DNA of 64,000 nt from NCBI GenBank assembly GCA_024734555.1, contig JANPWX010000008.1:7121933-7185932 (forward strand). Direction: 5' to 3'. Shown here in pieces: positions 23,401 to 36,860 of this stretch. The notes below the pieces were generated by a model that ran no database searches, was not told the origin of the DNA, and worked only from the letters and a program-made list of their open reading frames with translations. Origin of the DNA: Trochalopteron elliotii (lineage: Eukaryota; Chordata; Aves; Passeriformes; Leiothrichidae). The position numbers and the translations under genes are program-made. The first letter of the stretch is position 1; each line of letters begins with the position of its first letter.

Positions 23401-26400
23401 GAGTTTTGGAAAAGGGGGTCTCTGCTCTATTTCTTTAGGCAACACAAAACACACTGAAGATATTTTGGTTCTGCCCACACCATGCTCACATGCAGACTGC
23501 CCAGCACACTGGCACAGCTGGGTGAAGATGACTCCCTGCAGAACTATCCCCTCTTCCCCATGAACAAGTGGGGTGTACTTAATCATCCAAATTCATAATT
23601 TGGTACCACAGATACCAAAACACACACAGGATACAATTACTGTGGCTTACCCTACTCACCTAACTTACAGCTCTGTCTGGTTACTACAGAGGTTAGTTTG
23701 GCCCATAATTGCCAGCCTGCATGTTGTAGAAGAGCTCTGGAAATGAAGCTCTACAGGAAGCAACGTACTCCAGGGAGGATAAAGTCTTGAATAAAAATGT
23801 TCTCATAGTCAGAGAAAGAATAGGCAGAGTAAGTAGAGGTGAGATCTAGGAACATAAATCTGATGATTCCACTTGACTTGCTTTTATTGGTGCAGACAAA
23901 GGGGGAAACACAGCACAGGTTCTCACAGCTTTGTGGGCTGCACCTGCTTTGCTTCTCCCTCCAGCAGTACAGGCAGCCAAAGCTGAAGGGTAGAAGTCCC
24001 CAAAGAAGATAAGCAGCAGCCACAGCCCCACGATACTACCAGGGTCAGCAGGGCCATACCTCTAACTGGAATGTGCGTGGCTGCTTCTCAAAGCACTCTT
24101 CAGGAATGTTTGCCTTGGAAACTACAAGGCTTCAGCCTGTGTTCCTTAGCAAAGTCCTGGAAGAGTGGTCACTGGGGAAACTGCCAGCTAGCAGGAGCCC
24201 TACCTTGCAGATGAAGGAGCCCATTAGCACACTGCTATAGTGGGCATAATGGGGTGGGGCTGATGTAGGTTTAGACAGTGCATTCATGTATATAACATAT
24301 GTTGTCAAAAAATGCTCTTGTTCTTCACTGATCCAAACTGCTTGCTCCTAGTGTTCCCAAAGCCAGACACAGATTAAACAGTTCACTGAGTTTGTGTGAA
24401 ACTGTTTTTATAAACAGGGTTGGTGGAGTTATGAATTGTTGTCTTGTGGCTTTCAGAATGGGGACATTTATAGATGCTCCAAATATTTGTGACTGATATA
24501 CAGAGAACAAAGTGGATATTGCTGGGGTTAAGTCACAAATTTCACTTTATGAGTGACAAACAGGTGTTTACTAAGGATTGTATGTGCCGAAATAAGTAAT
24601 ATTTTCCTGTTTCATCTAATTTCTGTATTTCCCTTGCTAAGAAAAATCACAGGTATTCCAAGAACAGAGGACTAGATACCTGGTCAAATGCCATAGTCCT
24701 ATTTCCACTCTGACTCTCATTCACAATGGTTTTTTTTTTTCCATCACAGCTGTGCTTCAGGTGCTAGCTCTGCTTACAAAGCTTCAGTTCTTTTCAGGCT
24801 ATCAGTAAAAGGACCTCAATGAATTGAAGAATGGCACTAATGGCAGAAGCCTTGACCGTGTTTGTAGCAGGTGCTAGTTTATACATATCACATCCTCTTT
24901 CAAGGTACTTCATAAATTAATAAAATGAAAACACTTGAAATATTGAAAGTGATATATAAAATAATGGAGACAAAGCATACAAATATTTCTCTTAAAACTC
25001 CTTAAAACGCATTCTATGTGTCTCATTTTATTAATAAGGATTCCAATCTACAGCTGACAAACATTCCAGGAATCAACCCTTCCCTTTTATAGACATCAAA
25101 ACAAACCATGTTGCTTCACCTCGTGTTTAGGCAGAAACAAGGGATAATTTTTTTGAAGTGGTTAGTAAAGGATATCCACCTACCCCTGCCACAGGTTCTG
25201 CAACTGGAAGGAGCCCAGGTGGCTCAAACAATGTTTATCAGTCCTTTTCCTGAGCTGCTGTTGGTGCATTTGAGCAGATCAATTGTGTTCAGGCAAGGTG
25301 ATGGTGTTCATTCTGCAATACCTCCTTGACCTGCAGGATATTTCATTTTTCTGCAATGCACTGCAGGAGCTGCATGGGTAAGACATGTCCCTTTGGCTTG
25401 CCATTTGTCTGGCAAGCTTATGTTTCCACAGGCATGTCAACACCTCCTTGGATATTAGCACAACTATAAATGTTAGTTTATGCTAATAAGTAAGACATTG
25501 AAAAACAAAGGAAAGGTCAGAAACTGTAGTTTTATATTAAGTGTGATTTCCCAAGACAAAATAAACCCGATTCACAGCACATGCTTACACTTTTCCAAGA
25601 GATATATTTATAGCTGGGAATATGTACTTTGGCTAACCCTATTGTAAGCACAGAGAAGGGAGGAGAGGAGGGTTTTTTCTACTTTTAAAGTAAAAGCGAG
25701 GTTAATTGGTTCTGCTAGCTGAAGGGCTATGTGCCAGGCAGCGGGAGCATGCATTGTAATGGAAGAGCTACAGAGACAAATGAGCCAGTCCACAGGATGA
25801 AAAAATCCATCTAATGCCCTGGGAGAAAGAGGGGAAAAATACCAAGGAACAAATAAAACAAAATACAGTAAAATGAAACAAAATATAAGCAAGAAATATC
25901 TATCTACTTCAGATACAGTGATTTTAACCAGCATCTCATGCAAATAATAAATAACTCTTTGCTTAGAAGGGTAAAGAACATTTTTTCTGTGCTGTAATTG
26001 CTAGAAGAGGTGGTGAAGCCAAGACTGAAGTATTGCTTGCCCATCACCATCATATTTACCCTTTCTGGCCCAGAGACTCTAGAGCCTAAAGTAGCTAAAG
26101 GCATCCCATCATTAAAGGTTTTTGCCATGGTCACAAAGAACAAATCTCACTTATTTTGTCCCCTTAAATCAGGGATAAATGATTTGTGTGAGGCAAGCAG
26201 CAGTAAAAGCAAGCAGGAACAGATCTCATAGACCTTGAAGGAAAATCACTGAAGAAGGGGACAGTTACTCCATGGCAATGTTTCACAGATATTGGCTGTG
26301 ACAAGCGTGTACATAAACTTATCACAAAATATTTACAGAAGGAAGGGGAGATCTTGATAGAGAAAAGAAACTCTCCTTAATTTTCTTGTTTACCCAACTT

Positions 26401-27000
26401 TTTTTTCTACTTAATTGCAAGGGGCACAATCTCTTTAATTTTCTTATTTCTTCGTATTCTGTGTAGTTCGCTGTCCCTTTGTCCTTTCTTTCTTTTCTCC
26501 TTTGGCAGAAACTACAATTCTCCTTCAACAGGAGATCTGCTTTGGAGAATCTCTTGTACTTACCCATTACTCTTCACTTAAGGTCACACATCCATTTCCA
26601 ACACTGATTGATAGTGGTATCATCCCAAGCTGCACAAAAGCCAATGACAGCACCTGCAGTAGCCCACCCTCAGGAAAAGTGACAGATACCACTTACTGCA
26701 CTGACCAAACTGCTGTGAAAATACTTACAGTTTCTCTCAGGTTTTCATTTCTATTCACAGCATTATAAAAGCTCAGGAAGTGGTACTATCTCTTCGGTAC
26801 AAATGGAATTTCATGAAAACTTACAGAAGGAATGGTATGAGCCAGCAGTGGTGTGTGACAGCAATTTGCTCCAGACCTAGCTGGAGCCAGAATGCACAGA
26901 GATTCAAAGGTGTTTCATTCAATAGGAATTGAGACCCTGAATAACTTTCAGGATCTGGAAGAAGCAAGATTAAGATATGGATGTCTGGAAGATATTTCAG
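17483..27000. other. Long unassigned unique stretch
   Basis: Nearly 10 kb without recognisable genes or mobile elements. Minor features are a 9-bp inverted repeat CCTGCTGAT/ATCAGCAGG at 18811-18840, (AAT)n at 19338-19357, the 12-bp palindrome CATTTGCAAATG near 20618 (POU-like), a duplicated CTGTAATCAG at 22370-22390, and a 12-T run near 24730. Open frames such as 22676-23047 (123 codons) have no splice context or family resemblance. Confidence 0.5.
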
Positions 27001-29560
27001 TCTGACTCTACACAGACCTTGGGGTTTTAAGTCCACCTTTCAAAAACTATCCTAATGTAACTGCTTAGGATCACAACTTCTCCATGATTTTTATAGGCAT
27101 GTCTACTTGGATGGACAAGAGTTTGCAATTTGGACCAGACACAGTCCTTTCCTTCTAATAGATCTTTGACTTTATTGGATGTCACAGCTCATGAGCTTAA
27201 TATTCCTCCCTGTAATTGCTAAAATTGTTAAAATTTTTCTTTCTGCCCTACAAAGTGTAAAACAGTTTAAAAATGTATATCAATAATGCTAATAGAAGAT
27301 CTGGAAACTCTGCTGTGCAAATTTCACAGTGAATTGCTGAGGTCAGAGTCTTCTTTTCTTGTGCCTCTTTTCAAATGTACTTGGGGAAGTAAGTATACAT
27401 TTCCTTTGGTAGGTCAGCTGTAAAATTTTACTTAATAACTAAAATAAAGTTATGACATTGTTTCCAGTGGGATTGAACAGATGTGTAAAGGAAACTCAGA
27501 GAAGGAGATTAGCAAGGAGTCCTTTTTGTTTCATTTCTTATTAATAGAACACCAAACCATGAAGCACTGAAATTTCCAAAGTGCAATTACTGTTATATTT
27601 CACAGGCTAATTGTTCATGTGCTTAGCACATGTTAGAATACTTTTTTTTTCTTTTTTGCAGGTTCATCTATTAAAAGGCTAAGCTTAGAAATTATCCTTC
27701 TGATAAAGCTCAGTGCATTGTTATATGAATTTCTAGTTTTTGTAAAAAAAGATGGACACTGTGGAGATTGGACGCTTTTTTTCTTCATAGAATATACTGG
27801 GCATTAATATACATAATACTCACACACACATAATATTAATAAAATCATGACTTAATATCCATGTGCAAAAAATATCTTCTGTGGAATTTAACAGTAACAT
27901 TGGAATTATTTTGCTTCCAACATATCATTTTTATTCTTCTGGAAGGGGTGACTGTTGTACAAAATTTTCTGTTACTCTCTCCAATAAAAGGCCATGTTAA
28001 CATTTGCTGAATGACCTAGTTTCCAAATTTTCTCCTTTCCCCCTCACCTCAATAAAGATCCTGTGTGCTTGTATTTATGTTAACATAATCATTTTTGTTT
28101 CTCACTCTTGTTACAAAGCACTAGCAAGATATTTATGAAAAAGCATCCAAGGTGCAGATTTCTCATTAGTTTGCTTTTAAATTTTCAAATGGAAACTGGA
28201 ATAGTTTTATTTCTTTATGTATTGTTGTTGATTTAGGTCTTTTACAGAATGATGTAAAGAATGGCATATCAAAAAAAAAATCAGTAAGAACTAGGCAGGA
28301 CAGTGGAAAAACACCATTTTGATTCTACCCCGTTAAAAAAAACCATATGTGTAGAAGAGAAATTAAAAACATAGATATTTTTGAATGAAGACTTAAAGCA
28401 CTTTCCTTTAAAAAAAAAAAAATTCTAAAAGTTCCAAGAAAAAGATTCACACTTTTTCTTTTGTCTTTTTATGGAACAGTTTAGTAAAGTTTAATGGAAT
28501 ACACATCTCTGCAATTTACATTTTTCACCAAAAGAATTGCTTCAGCTAAAAACTGACACGGCTCTGAACAAAAGAAATTGAATACATTCTATTTTGCCCT
28601 TACTGTGATTTATTTGCTTCCCTGAAAAGAGAAGTCTTTCTGAGTCTTACCATTTGCCCAGGTGAATTCAGGATAGTTAAAATGGAAATATTCTGATAAT
28701 AAATAAAAAAAGCCTGTGGAAAAAACCCACCAAGAATTGTTGTAATCATCTGAGAATAGTATTGTATGCATGGTCGAAAAAGTGTGTATTTTTATTAGTT
28801 TAACTACTGGGATGACCAAAAAAACTGTAACTTCTCATTCACTTTTATAGGACCATAAAAGTTAATGATAAAACTTCATAGAAATGTAGCTTCATTGTGT
28901 CTGTTTTCAAAGCAAATGAAATATAAGCCATAAAATGTGATTCCATAACCTCTTTTCAAAAAATGTTTAAAATTTTATTTTTATTTATATGACTTAGATG
29001 AAAAAAAAAGGAAAATATAAAAGAAAAGTTATCATATTTAGATTTTTTCATTAGAGAGATATTTGAAATCTCCACCGAGAGTTTCTGTTAGTATAAATAA
29101 CTAAATTATTTGAACAGATAATTTTTTAAGAATTCTTACAGTTCTGTCTCATAACTAGAAGTTTTTGAGGCTTTATTTTCAGTTCAAAATTGCTTAGTGC
29201 CATTTTAACTTCAACAATATGAATTGTCTGAATTTTTAAAAACTTTATTTAGGAAAAATATTTAACTAAAGCCTGTTTAATACATATATTGAGTAAAAAT
29301 TTATTAAAATGTCATTAGAGTGTTAGAACCTGATGCTAGATTTGTACATTTCTTAGAATGGAAATGGAAATATTTGCTTATCTACATATATGCTCGTGCA
29401 TATTCCTTAGAAGAGAAAATGGATTTTACTGATGTTATGGAATACATTGACCTTGCACTACAGAAACCCTTAAGTGCACAGTGGTGCTGAGGAAATGAGC
29501 AGTGCCCATAGACAACAAATGTCAACTAGAAATATCAGACTTTGCATTTTTTTATTGTTT
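27001..29560. other. Very AT-rich unassigned stretch
   Basis: Notably poorer in G and C than the rest, with many A- and T-runs (for example around 27650, 28270 and 28410) and hardly any CpG. No gene or transposon recognised. It could be an AT-rich intronic block, a scaffold-attachment-like region or an old degraded repeat. Confidence 0.45.
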
Positions 29561-29564
29561 CTAG

Positions 29565-29657
29565 GCAAGACGGAGAGGAAACTGCCCCGTCCTCTATGCT
29601 AAAACTGGGCTAATCAAAGACATCAATCAACTTCACTCTGCGGAAGGAGTGCTGTGA
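29565..29657 (+). CDS. Candidate terminal exon fragment, unknown
   Basis: TTTTTTTATTGTTTCTAG (ending 29564) is a good acceptor. The next 30 codons are open to a TGA at 29655-29657 if entered in phase 0. The stretch has several CpGs and a balanced composition that stands out from the very AT-rich DNA before it. No good donor follows; an AATAAA lies at 30169-30174, so a 3' terminal exon of about 600 nt is conceivable. The 30-residue peptide has no motif I recognise. Seen: acceptor, open frame, composition shift. Inferred: exon status. A chance pseudo-exon or a remnant of an unrecognised repeat is at least as likely. Confidence 0.15.
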   Translation, partial: ARRRGNCPVLYAKTGLIKDINQLHSAEGVL

Positions 29658-31272
29658 AAAACCTGTTACAGTACATTGAGTTGTGGGTTTTAGTATTCAG
29701 CCGTGCACCACTGGTACCAGGGGCTGGAATATCATATAGTGTATGTTAAATGAAGTTCCACTCCATGCAACACTCGCACATCAAAATGAAAGTAAGAGCT
29801 CCATTTAGGACAGGATGAGCAGTATAATTTCTGTTCAGTGCATTCCCACAACTTGCACCTTGTGGGAGAAGTGAAGCAGACTGACAGAAAGCTAGGAAAT
29901 TAGTTCTGATGTGTTTTTGCTTTTCCATCAGAAAATATTGAAATAAGCACTCCAGACAAATAGTTACCCTTTTCAAAGCTGCACAACCTTTCTCCTTCAT
30001 TGCTGACTCTCAGTCTGAGAATGGGAGAGCAACATCATTTTGCAAACTGAGGTCAGACTGGAAAGAACAATGCTGTGAATGACTAATGAAGTGCTCTGAT
30101 TCATGAGGAAATTCTGATTTACATTTCAAATCAATAGTGATCTCTACCCAAAACAGGTTTTGAGCTAAGAATAAAGTGAACCCTGCATTTCTGTTGAGGT
30201 AGCTTGTGAAGCATAACACACAATGGCTAATCTTTAATATTTTTTTCTTAACACCAAGGTACGTGTTGCTCCTTGCTAGAAGAACACAGCAATTCATGAA
30301 AGCAATCTGTATTTTACTGTTGGTTCCTTATACGTCTAAAAAATTGTTTATATTTCAGTTACTGAAATTACTTTACATAGTATCCTATTTTGCAGATAAT
30401 TGATAGAGATTGTAGTCCTAAATACAGGCTGGTTTCCATGATAGCTTGTAAGGAGAAAAGCAAGGTAATGCTATCACTAACAAAACTTTCTTATCAACAT
30501 TGCATTACTTAAAAATATTCTTCCTTTTATCTAGGAAAGATGAAACTCCTCCATAGTTTGACTTTTGCTTCCTGTGCAGGGTATAAAGCTGGCAGTCTCA
30601 GTTATAGTTCACAAGAAAACCAATTTTGTTCTGTTTTGCCAAGAATAAGTTCTTAGTGCTCAACATTGCTGAAAGAGATGGGCTTTAGCAGCAGGGAGTC
30701 ATAAATAGATGCAAGCCCATGTGGCCATCACCTCTTCTGTGTATTTAAAGAACAACACACTGGAAGAGTGGCAGCTACACTTCCAGGAGTGGTTTGAAGC
30801 ATTTTCCTTGTTCTGGCAAAAAAATAACCAGAGTCCCTCACTCAAACCAGTTTTGGTTTCCCAACAGCAGAGCAGGTACACAAAATGTATTCCTCCATCA
30901 AGTTTTAAGAGTGATGCATTTTGAGACAAGGTGTCATGAATTAGTGACAAGAATGTGTCTTACCTTCTATCTTATTTTGGCTGGTCACGCTGATCTGGCA
31001 GGCTGTGCCTGAGCTGGGCTCTGCACTCATTCACAACAAACGTGTTAACACAGCTGCAGCTGCCAGCCCAGATGTGACTCCAGAGTCTCTGTGCAGTTCC
31101 ACTCTTTAATTCTCTTTGGGGATATCCAGGGGAAAAAGAAAACTGATGGGAACTGAGGCAGCTAATGGCAATGAAGTTGCAGAAATGGTAAAGTAGGAAA
31201 GATTTTGCCATGTCCAAATGTTTGTTCCACATGAAGTTATTTGTGCCAGACAGAATAAAGATGGATTTTCAG
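29658..31272. other. Unassigned unique sequence
   Basis: Nothing convincing. Short open frames on both strands lie around 29746-30403 and 30699-31288. A CAG|GTACAAG word at 31400/31401, just beyond this stretch, has only a weak pyrimidine tract. Confidence 0.5.
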
Positions 31273-31342
31273 GTGCTAGCACTGGCACTAGTTGAAAGCA
31301 CTGGCCATTAGGAAATCCCTAGTGCATTTTTGTGCTAGCACA
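31273..31342. repeat. Cluster of GTGCTAGCAC palindromes
   Basis: The perfect 10-bp palindrome GTGCTAGCAC occurs at 31273-31282 and again at 31332-31341, where it extends to 12 bp. Between them GCACTAG and CTAGTGC form a further inverted pair, and AGCACTGG-type words recur. Confidence 0.7.
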
Positions 31343-32570
31343 TTTTGCCTTTGACCTTTGTGAGCAGATACTCAGAACTCTCACAGTGTTGCCTTCACAG
31401 GTACAAGTTTTAAACTGTAATTGCGATTTCAAACTGGAAGCATGCACACTGCTGATTGTGCGTGAGGTGCCTTTTGCTGGCTGTCTGCACTTCAGAGCTT
31501 TTTGTTTGCCCAGTGGGGTGCACTCTCCAGGTATGAGTATCACATTAAATCCTAGTAGAAGATTATATGGATGACAGAAAGTACTAAATTACTGAGGAAT
31601 GTGCTATGTAGAAGAAGGAAAAATGAAAAGAAAAATGTCACCAAAAATATCACACAGAATTTCTTCAGCAATAAGAGCTGCCTCAAACCCTGTACTTATT
31701 CTTTCCAAAGACTAAAAGGTGCTTTGACCTTGTCTTCAAAGGTAAACCCCAGAGCATCTCGTAGCAAACCACTGTGTTTCCCTCTCTGGAAATTTTTTTT
31801 GTCTGGAGAGCAAAAAATCATGAAAGCTGCCATTCTGGCCTAACACATCTTTGGAATAGTCATAGGTGCAGAATAGGGACACAAAAAAGTATTAAAAAAA
31901 AATCTGTGATTAGATATAGAATCAGAGAGAGCAAAGTAAGGAGATAAAGTTTGAGAACTGTGTTTAAAAAACAACTGGAAAAGAAAAAGGAGGAGCCAAG
32001 TCACCTTTGTTTGACAGCAACTCCTCTCAACTGTTTTCTTTTTTGAAGGGAAGGAAAGGAAGAATAAGAGTTTGTTTGTGATTTTTTTTTCCGAAGTGAA
32101 ACTGCAATTGGAAATTTGAGACAAAGATAACATAATTATATAAGTGGATTTTAGCTCTGACAGAAAGGTTAATGATCCAGCACTTGGAAGTATGCCAGGA
32201 CACATTAGTGACCATAAGAAGTCATAAATTTGGTTTTATATTAAAGTGAAAGAAGGCCTGTAGTACAGCATCTCTTGTAATCCTGGTGAAACATGGGCTA
32301 CATGATGAGTTGGGAAAAATAAAACCTTTTTATTCAACAGCATCCTTTCTGATGAGACCTGAGTTGCACCTTGGAGATCACCCATTTGAATATCTGAATC
32401 CCAACAGCAATTCTATTTCAGATCCAATATTGTGTCATTATTGTAATTTTCTTTTTGGTTTTATTCAGCGGTCTACAGGGATAGTAAAGGACCTCCTGTT
32501 CTGCCTCGAGCTGTGTTAAATTCAGTAGTGAACTCATTTGAGAAGGAGACAGAGAAAATGGACCAAGACC
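31343..32570. other. Unassigned unique sequence up to a gap
   Basis: No gene, RNA or transposon recognised. The sequence before the gap is unremarkable. Confidence 0.5.
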
Positions 32571-32933
32571 NNNNNNNNNNNNNNNNNNNNNNNNNNNNNN
32601 NNNNNNNNNNNNNNNNNNNNNNNNNNNNNNNNNNNNNNNNNNNNNNNNNNNNNNNNNNNNNNNNNNNNNNNNNNNNNNNNNNNNNNNNNNNNNNNNNNNN
32701 NNNNNNNNNNNNNNNNNNNNNNNNNNNNNNNNNNNNNNNNNNNNNNNNNNNNNNNNNNNNNNNNNNNNNNNNNNNNNNNNNNNNNNNNNNNNNNNNNNNN
32801 NNNNNNNNNNNNNNNNNNNNNNNNNNNNNNNNNNNNNNNNNNNNNNNNNNNNNNNNNNNNNNNNNNNNNNNNNNNNNNNNNNNNNNNNNNNNNNNNNNNN
32901 NNNNNNNNNNNNNNNNNNNNNNNNNNNNNNNNN
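32571..32933. other. Assembly gap (363 Ns)
   Basis: A run of N of specific length, so probably a size-estimated scaffold gap. Open frames crossing it are artefacts. Confidence 0.99.
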
Positions 32934-34910
32934 GGTAAATGCTGTCATCCCAGCTGAAAATTATATGGCTGTTCACAAAAAAAAAAAAGGTAGAGAGCTG
33001 ACAAATGTCAAGGGAACAAACATTACGTCTAGAGAAAGTAAGGGAAGAATAAACAATAAGCTGACAGACCAGACAGGATAAATGACTCAGTCAATCACTA
33101 AAATTAAAAGAAGAGCAAAACCCAAAGAACTCTGTCAGTTTAACATAGCTTTTAAAGTGTCTAGCTTGATGAAACCTTAGGAGAAAAGATTATTTCAGTA
33201 AGAAATACTGACGACCCTTCCTGCTGTACAAGGAGTCCTACCAGGAGGCCTTGGCAGGTTGGAGCTGGGAGGGTGCTCTGAACAGGCCTGGGAATGACAT
33301 AAAGAAAGGAGCCACCTTAGAAGAAAAACCAGCCTGAAAATCCCAAACCAGACCATTACAATACAGATAGAAAGTCAGATAGATCAGAAGCTGAAGATAA
33401 ACAGGAACTGATGTAATTAAATAAGCACTCAGCATATGATAAGCAGGACATTGCTTGGGCAAACAGTGCACAGGCAAAACCTTTTCACGAACAACTACAT
33501 TCAACAGTTATCTCTGTTTATATTCATTGTAAATATATTTTCCTGATGTATGTCACAATAATAGTTCCTAATTTTTCACTTTCACTGGATTTACACTTTT
33601 GTAAGTACATTGGCTTCATCAGTGGGCCTCTCAAATTGCCTCAGGCTACATGAGAGCAGCTCATACCAGCCCAGTGTAAAAGAATATATTTCTAATACAA
33701 CCACTGCAAACACAATTATGTTTCACTCCTACTTGAAAATTCCTTGAGCTCCTTTGTGTCATTTCTGATTCCTGAACCCTTCCAAATTTACTTTCATTCC
33801 TTCCATAATTTCATTGGAACCCATCAGTGCTTGTAGCAGGGTACAACAACATATATTTTCTGAGCCATGGGGAACACAACCACCTCATATCCATATACAA
33901 GCCCTGAGCAGTCCACCTTGGCTCCCTGCAAAGCCCTTAGTTGAATTTTGTCCAGAGGAGTTGGGTTTAGGTTATGGGACTGAATTGCAATGATTCTGGC
34001 AATCAGAAAACCAGAGCTCTGGTTTCCTGAACACATTTTTCTTGTCTTGGTAACTGCTTGTTTTCTGATCCCATTTTAAGCTCACACATTAAGTACCCTT
34101 TGGGACCACAAATATCAAGACCTGACTGATGCCCTGTGAGGGGCAAGCAGGGGTCAGGCTGGCACAGGAGCCATAGTGAAGGATGGTCTGGGGTTCAGCA
34201 GTACCTGAGCACAGCGTGTTGACTCACCCCCCAACTCTCATTACCTTCCCCAGCTTCCCAGAGCTGTGGCTGCTCCATCCCCTGCCTGCTGGCTAAATGC
34301 TACAGCTGCCTGTCAGTATCACAGCACAAGATTAATGCCTGCATTCGCAGCATGAGCCTTTTCTTCAGTTCACATCAAAACTGATGTGTCCTGGAGAACT
34401 GGTGGTGTATTCCTTCAAGCTTTAAACCCACCCTGACTTCACTGGGAAATTTAACTGAACGAGCATTGCGACACGAGAGTTTCAGTGTCAGCTTCGAAAG
34501 TCAGGGTAATTGAAGAAAATGCTTTGGTTCATTTTAGTGGCTCTTATACAGTAAACTTATTATTATTTCTGTGATTATATCATGTAGACTTCTATAGTTT
34601 ACAAGCAAAAGCCATTTATGTGGTAAAGACCAAATACCTTCTGTGTTTCTCTCCATGTATCTAGCTTTACAACAATGATAGTTGCTATGCTCTGCCTCTG
34701 AAATAAACTGAATATTAAAACAATGTAATTTTAGTCTTAATTTTTGACTGAGTTCCAGTTAATTAATCTTCTTCCATTCCCCATCGCTCCTTGGCACAGA
34801 GAAAGCCTATGCACAACAGTATTTGTATTTTAAAGATATAAGAAGCTGTGAAAGAACAGCATGAACAAGGAAGAACAGCACAACAAAGATTTCACTGTTT
34901 CCTCCACAGG
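32934..34910. other. Unassigned unique sequence
   Basis: A 12-A run sits near 32980. A modestly CpG-containing patch is at 34457-34500. No gene or repeat family recognised. Confidence 0.5.
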
Positions 34911-35258
34911 AAAGGAGGCTCAGGGGTGACCTTATCACTCTCTACAATTGCCTGAAAGGAGGGTGTAGCCAGGTGGGGTCCAAGGTAACTGGCAACAGGA
35001 TGAGAGGACACAGCTCCAGAGGTGCCACAGGATGTTCAGGTTGGACATTAGGAGGAATTTCTTCACAGAAAGGGTGATTAGACATTGGAATGGACTGTCC
35101 AGCAAGGTGGTGGATTTGCCATCCTTGGAGGAATTTAAGTAAAGACTGTACATGGCACTCAATGCCATGGTCTAATTGACAGGGTGGTGTTTGGTCATAG
35201 GTTGGACTCAATGGTCTCAGAGATCTTTTTCAACCCAATTGATTGTGTGATTCTGTAA
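34911..35258 (+). mobile_element. CR1 LINE 3' fragment, 5'-truncated
   Basis: This plus-strand copy begins at AAGGAGGCTCAGGGGTGACC and ends with the CAATTGATTGTGTGATTCTGT tail, both characteristic of avian CR1. From 35053 the frame reads the ORF2 C-terminus, with the family words NFFTERV, RHWNGL and PSLEEFK. A TAA at 35140-35142 replaces an expected Lys codon. Beyond it the frame continues to the normal ORF2 stop at 35173-35175, followed by the 3' UTR. The tail is the same type as the minus-strand copy at 2601-2813. It is an inert fragment; the minus-strand open frames here are shadows. Confidence 0.93.
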
Positions 35259-36811
35259 AAGGATGGTCACATGCTTGGGTACAAAGACATGGGTAAATCT
35301 GGTAGATACTCGTCAATATAATGTACAAATTAATCAAGCTGTATCTAAATAAAGTACCAGGAAAAAAAATAACAAAAAATAGTCATGCTAATACAAAGAA
35401 CTTGTGCATAGCTTTAACTTAAATGTTGTTTTGGGGAGAAAGAAGAAAGTTGAGTTCATGGTAAAAGGCATGAAAAATGTGAGCCTTTGCTGGATGAGAT
35501 GGCAAACATTGTTCTTCTGAATTACCCGTGCCATCACAGCCACACCTCTCTGGGGATGTATTGGTTGTGCCATTGTACATCCAGCAGCCCATGGTTATGC
35601 CTTCTAAACAACCCCACTGAAGTGGGTGCAGGCACAAAATAAGCATGAGCTGCAGTCTTTCCTCTTATTTGTAAATGGCAGAAGCAACAGGAAATACCAA
35701 AGGCCCATTCTTCTTTTGAAGAAATATCTCATCAAGGAGATGCCAGGCATTGTGAAGAGGTATGGGGAAAAAAACTGCAGAGGCACAGCTGCTTTCTCAC
35801 TGCCAGAGCAAGGTGGAATATCTTTGTATAACTTTTTTTTAAAATGGCTATGCACATAAACTATGAATAAATTAGGGATAATTTAGCAACAAACTAACCA
35901 GGAGATGCTCAGAAAGACCTTATTTAAAAAGTCCATGCATATGGCACTTCAAAAATGAAAAATCCATTGCTATAACTTTCTGAAAATCCTGTTTGAATAC
36001 AGTCCTAAATATAAGTGCTTATATTAACTTGAAAAAAAGCCAAACCCAACCATCACCTGAATGACAATAGCAGAACGTTTGAGAGCCCAGTTTTCACTTA
36101 CACTACTCCATCTGGCTAGAGCTGGATGGAGGTGTTAAATGTAAAGAATCAAGGTGGAAACAGAAAGGGACGTTTTCAGAAGCTGCTAGTGACAGTGGCA
36201 CTTAATCTGTAGGCATAAACTACACACAGAAGAGCTAATGTCTGTTTTTTATGAGGTCTGAAAACTCTGAAAAACTGGAATTTCTAAGGGGCAGGGGTAG
36301 CCCTTTAGCATCTGAGCCGTTATTTGTTTCAGGCTGAGCATGCAGAAACTGAGCCCTCCTAAATCTGTGTGCAATCCTGAAAATGCTGACTTTCACTTTT
36401 TAAACCTCTGCTAATTTGCTAAAGTAATTTTTTATTTCCCAGCTCACTGCACCTGCAGAATGTACCCTGCTAGATGACTGCAGCATCTCTAGAGGAAATA
36501 CCTTTTCCATCTACAGAAACAAACGCAGAGCTGGCAGACTGAATGGAGAGAGCTCACTTTAGACCCAGACACACCTGCCTCAGGCATCACGTCCCTGACA
36601 TTCAGCTTTCACTGCCGGTGGCTCTGCCCCTCCCGGGCTCTTATCAGCCATCCTCTATTCCCATATTCCATATATCTGCCAACAGATGTAGCAGAATTAA
36701 ACCACATCTGCTGAATAATGTTTAAAGTTCCATGTTGTTTAGCACTCTTTGGCCTACAGTCTCCAAAGACAGATTTAAACTTCTGCTTTGCCTACGGCTT
36801 TGAGCAGAGCT
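35259..36811. other. Unassigned unique sequence
   Basis: No gene recognised. Overlapping open frames at 35388-35859 on both strands lack supporting signals. The piece 36540-36650 is somewhat GC-richer. Confidence 0.5.
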
Positions 36812-36860
36812 ACGTGTGTATGTCTCTGTGCGTGTGTGCGTGTCTCTGTGCGTGTGTGTG
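36812..36860 (+). repeat. GT-rich repeat with 20-bp tandem unit
   Basis: TGTCTCTGTGCGTGTGTGCG at 36821-36840 is repeated at 36841-36860 with one change. Alternating purine-pyrimidine GTGCGTGTGT runs could adopt Z-DNA. Confidence 0.88.

Noticed and set aside
27640..27670. Second recursive-splice-like site (pyrimidine tract, GCAG|GTTCAT)
   Set aside because: The donor half GTTCAT is too far from consensus.
32418..32976. Open frames of 139-176 codons over the first gap
   Set aside because: Most codons are Ns, so they are artefacts.
34935..35211. Minus-strand open frames
   Set aside because: They are antisense shadows of the CR1 fragment.
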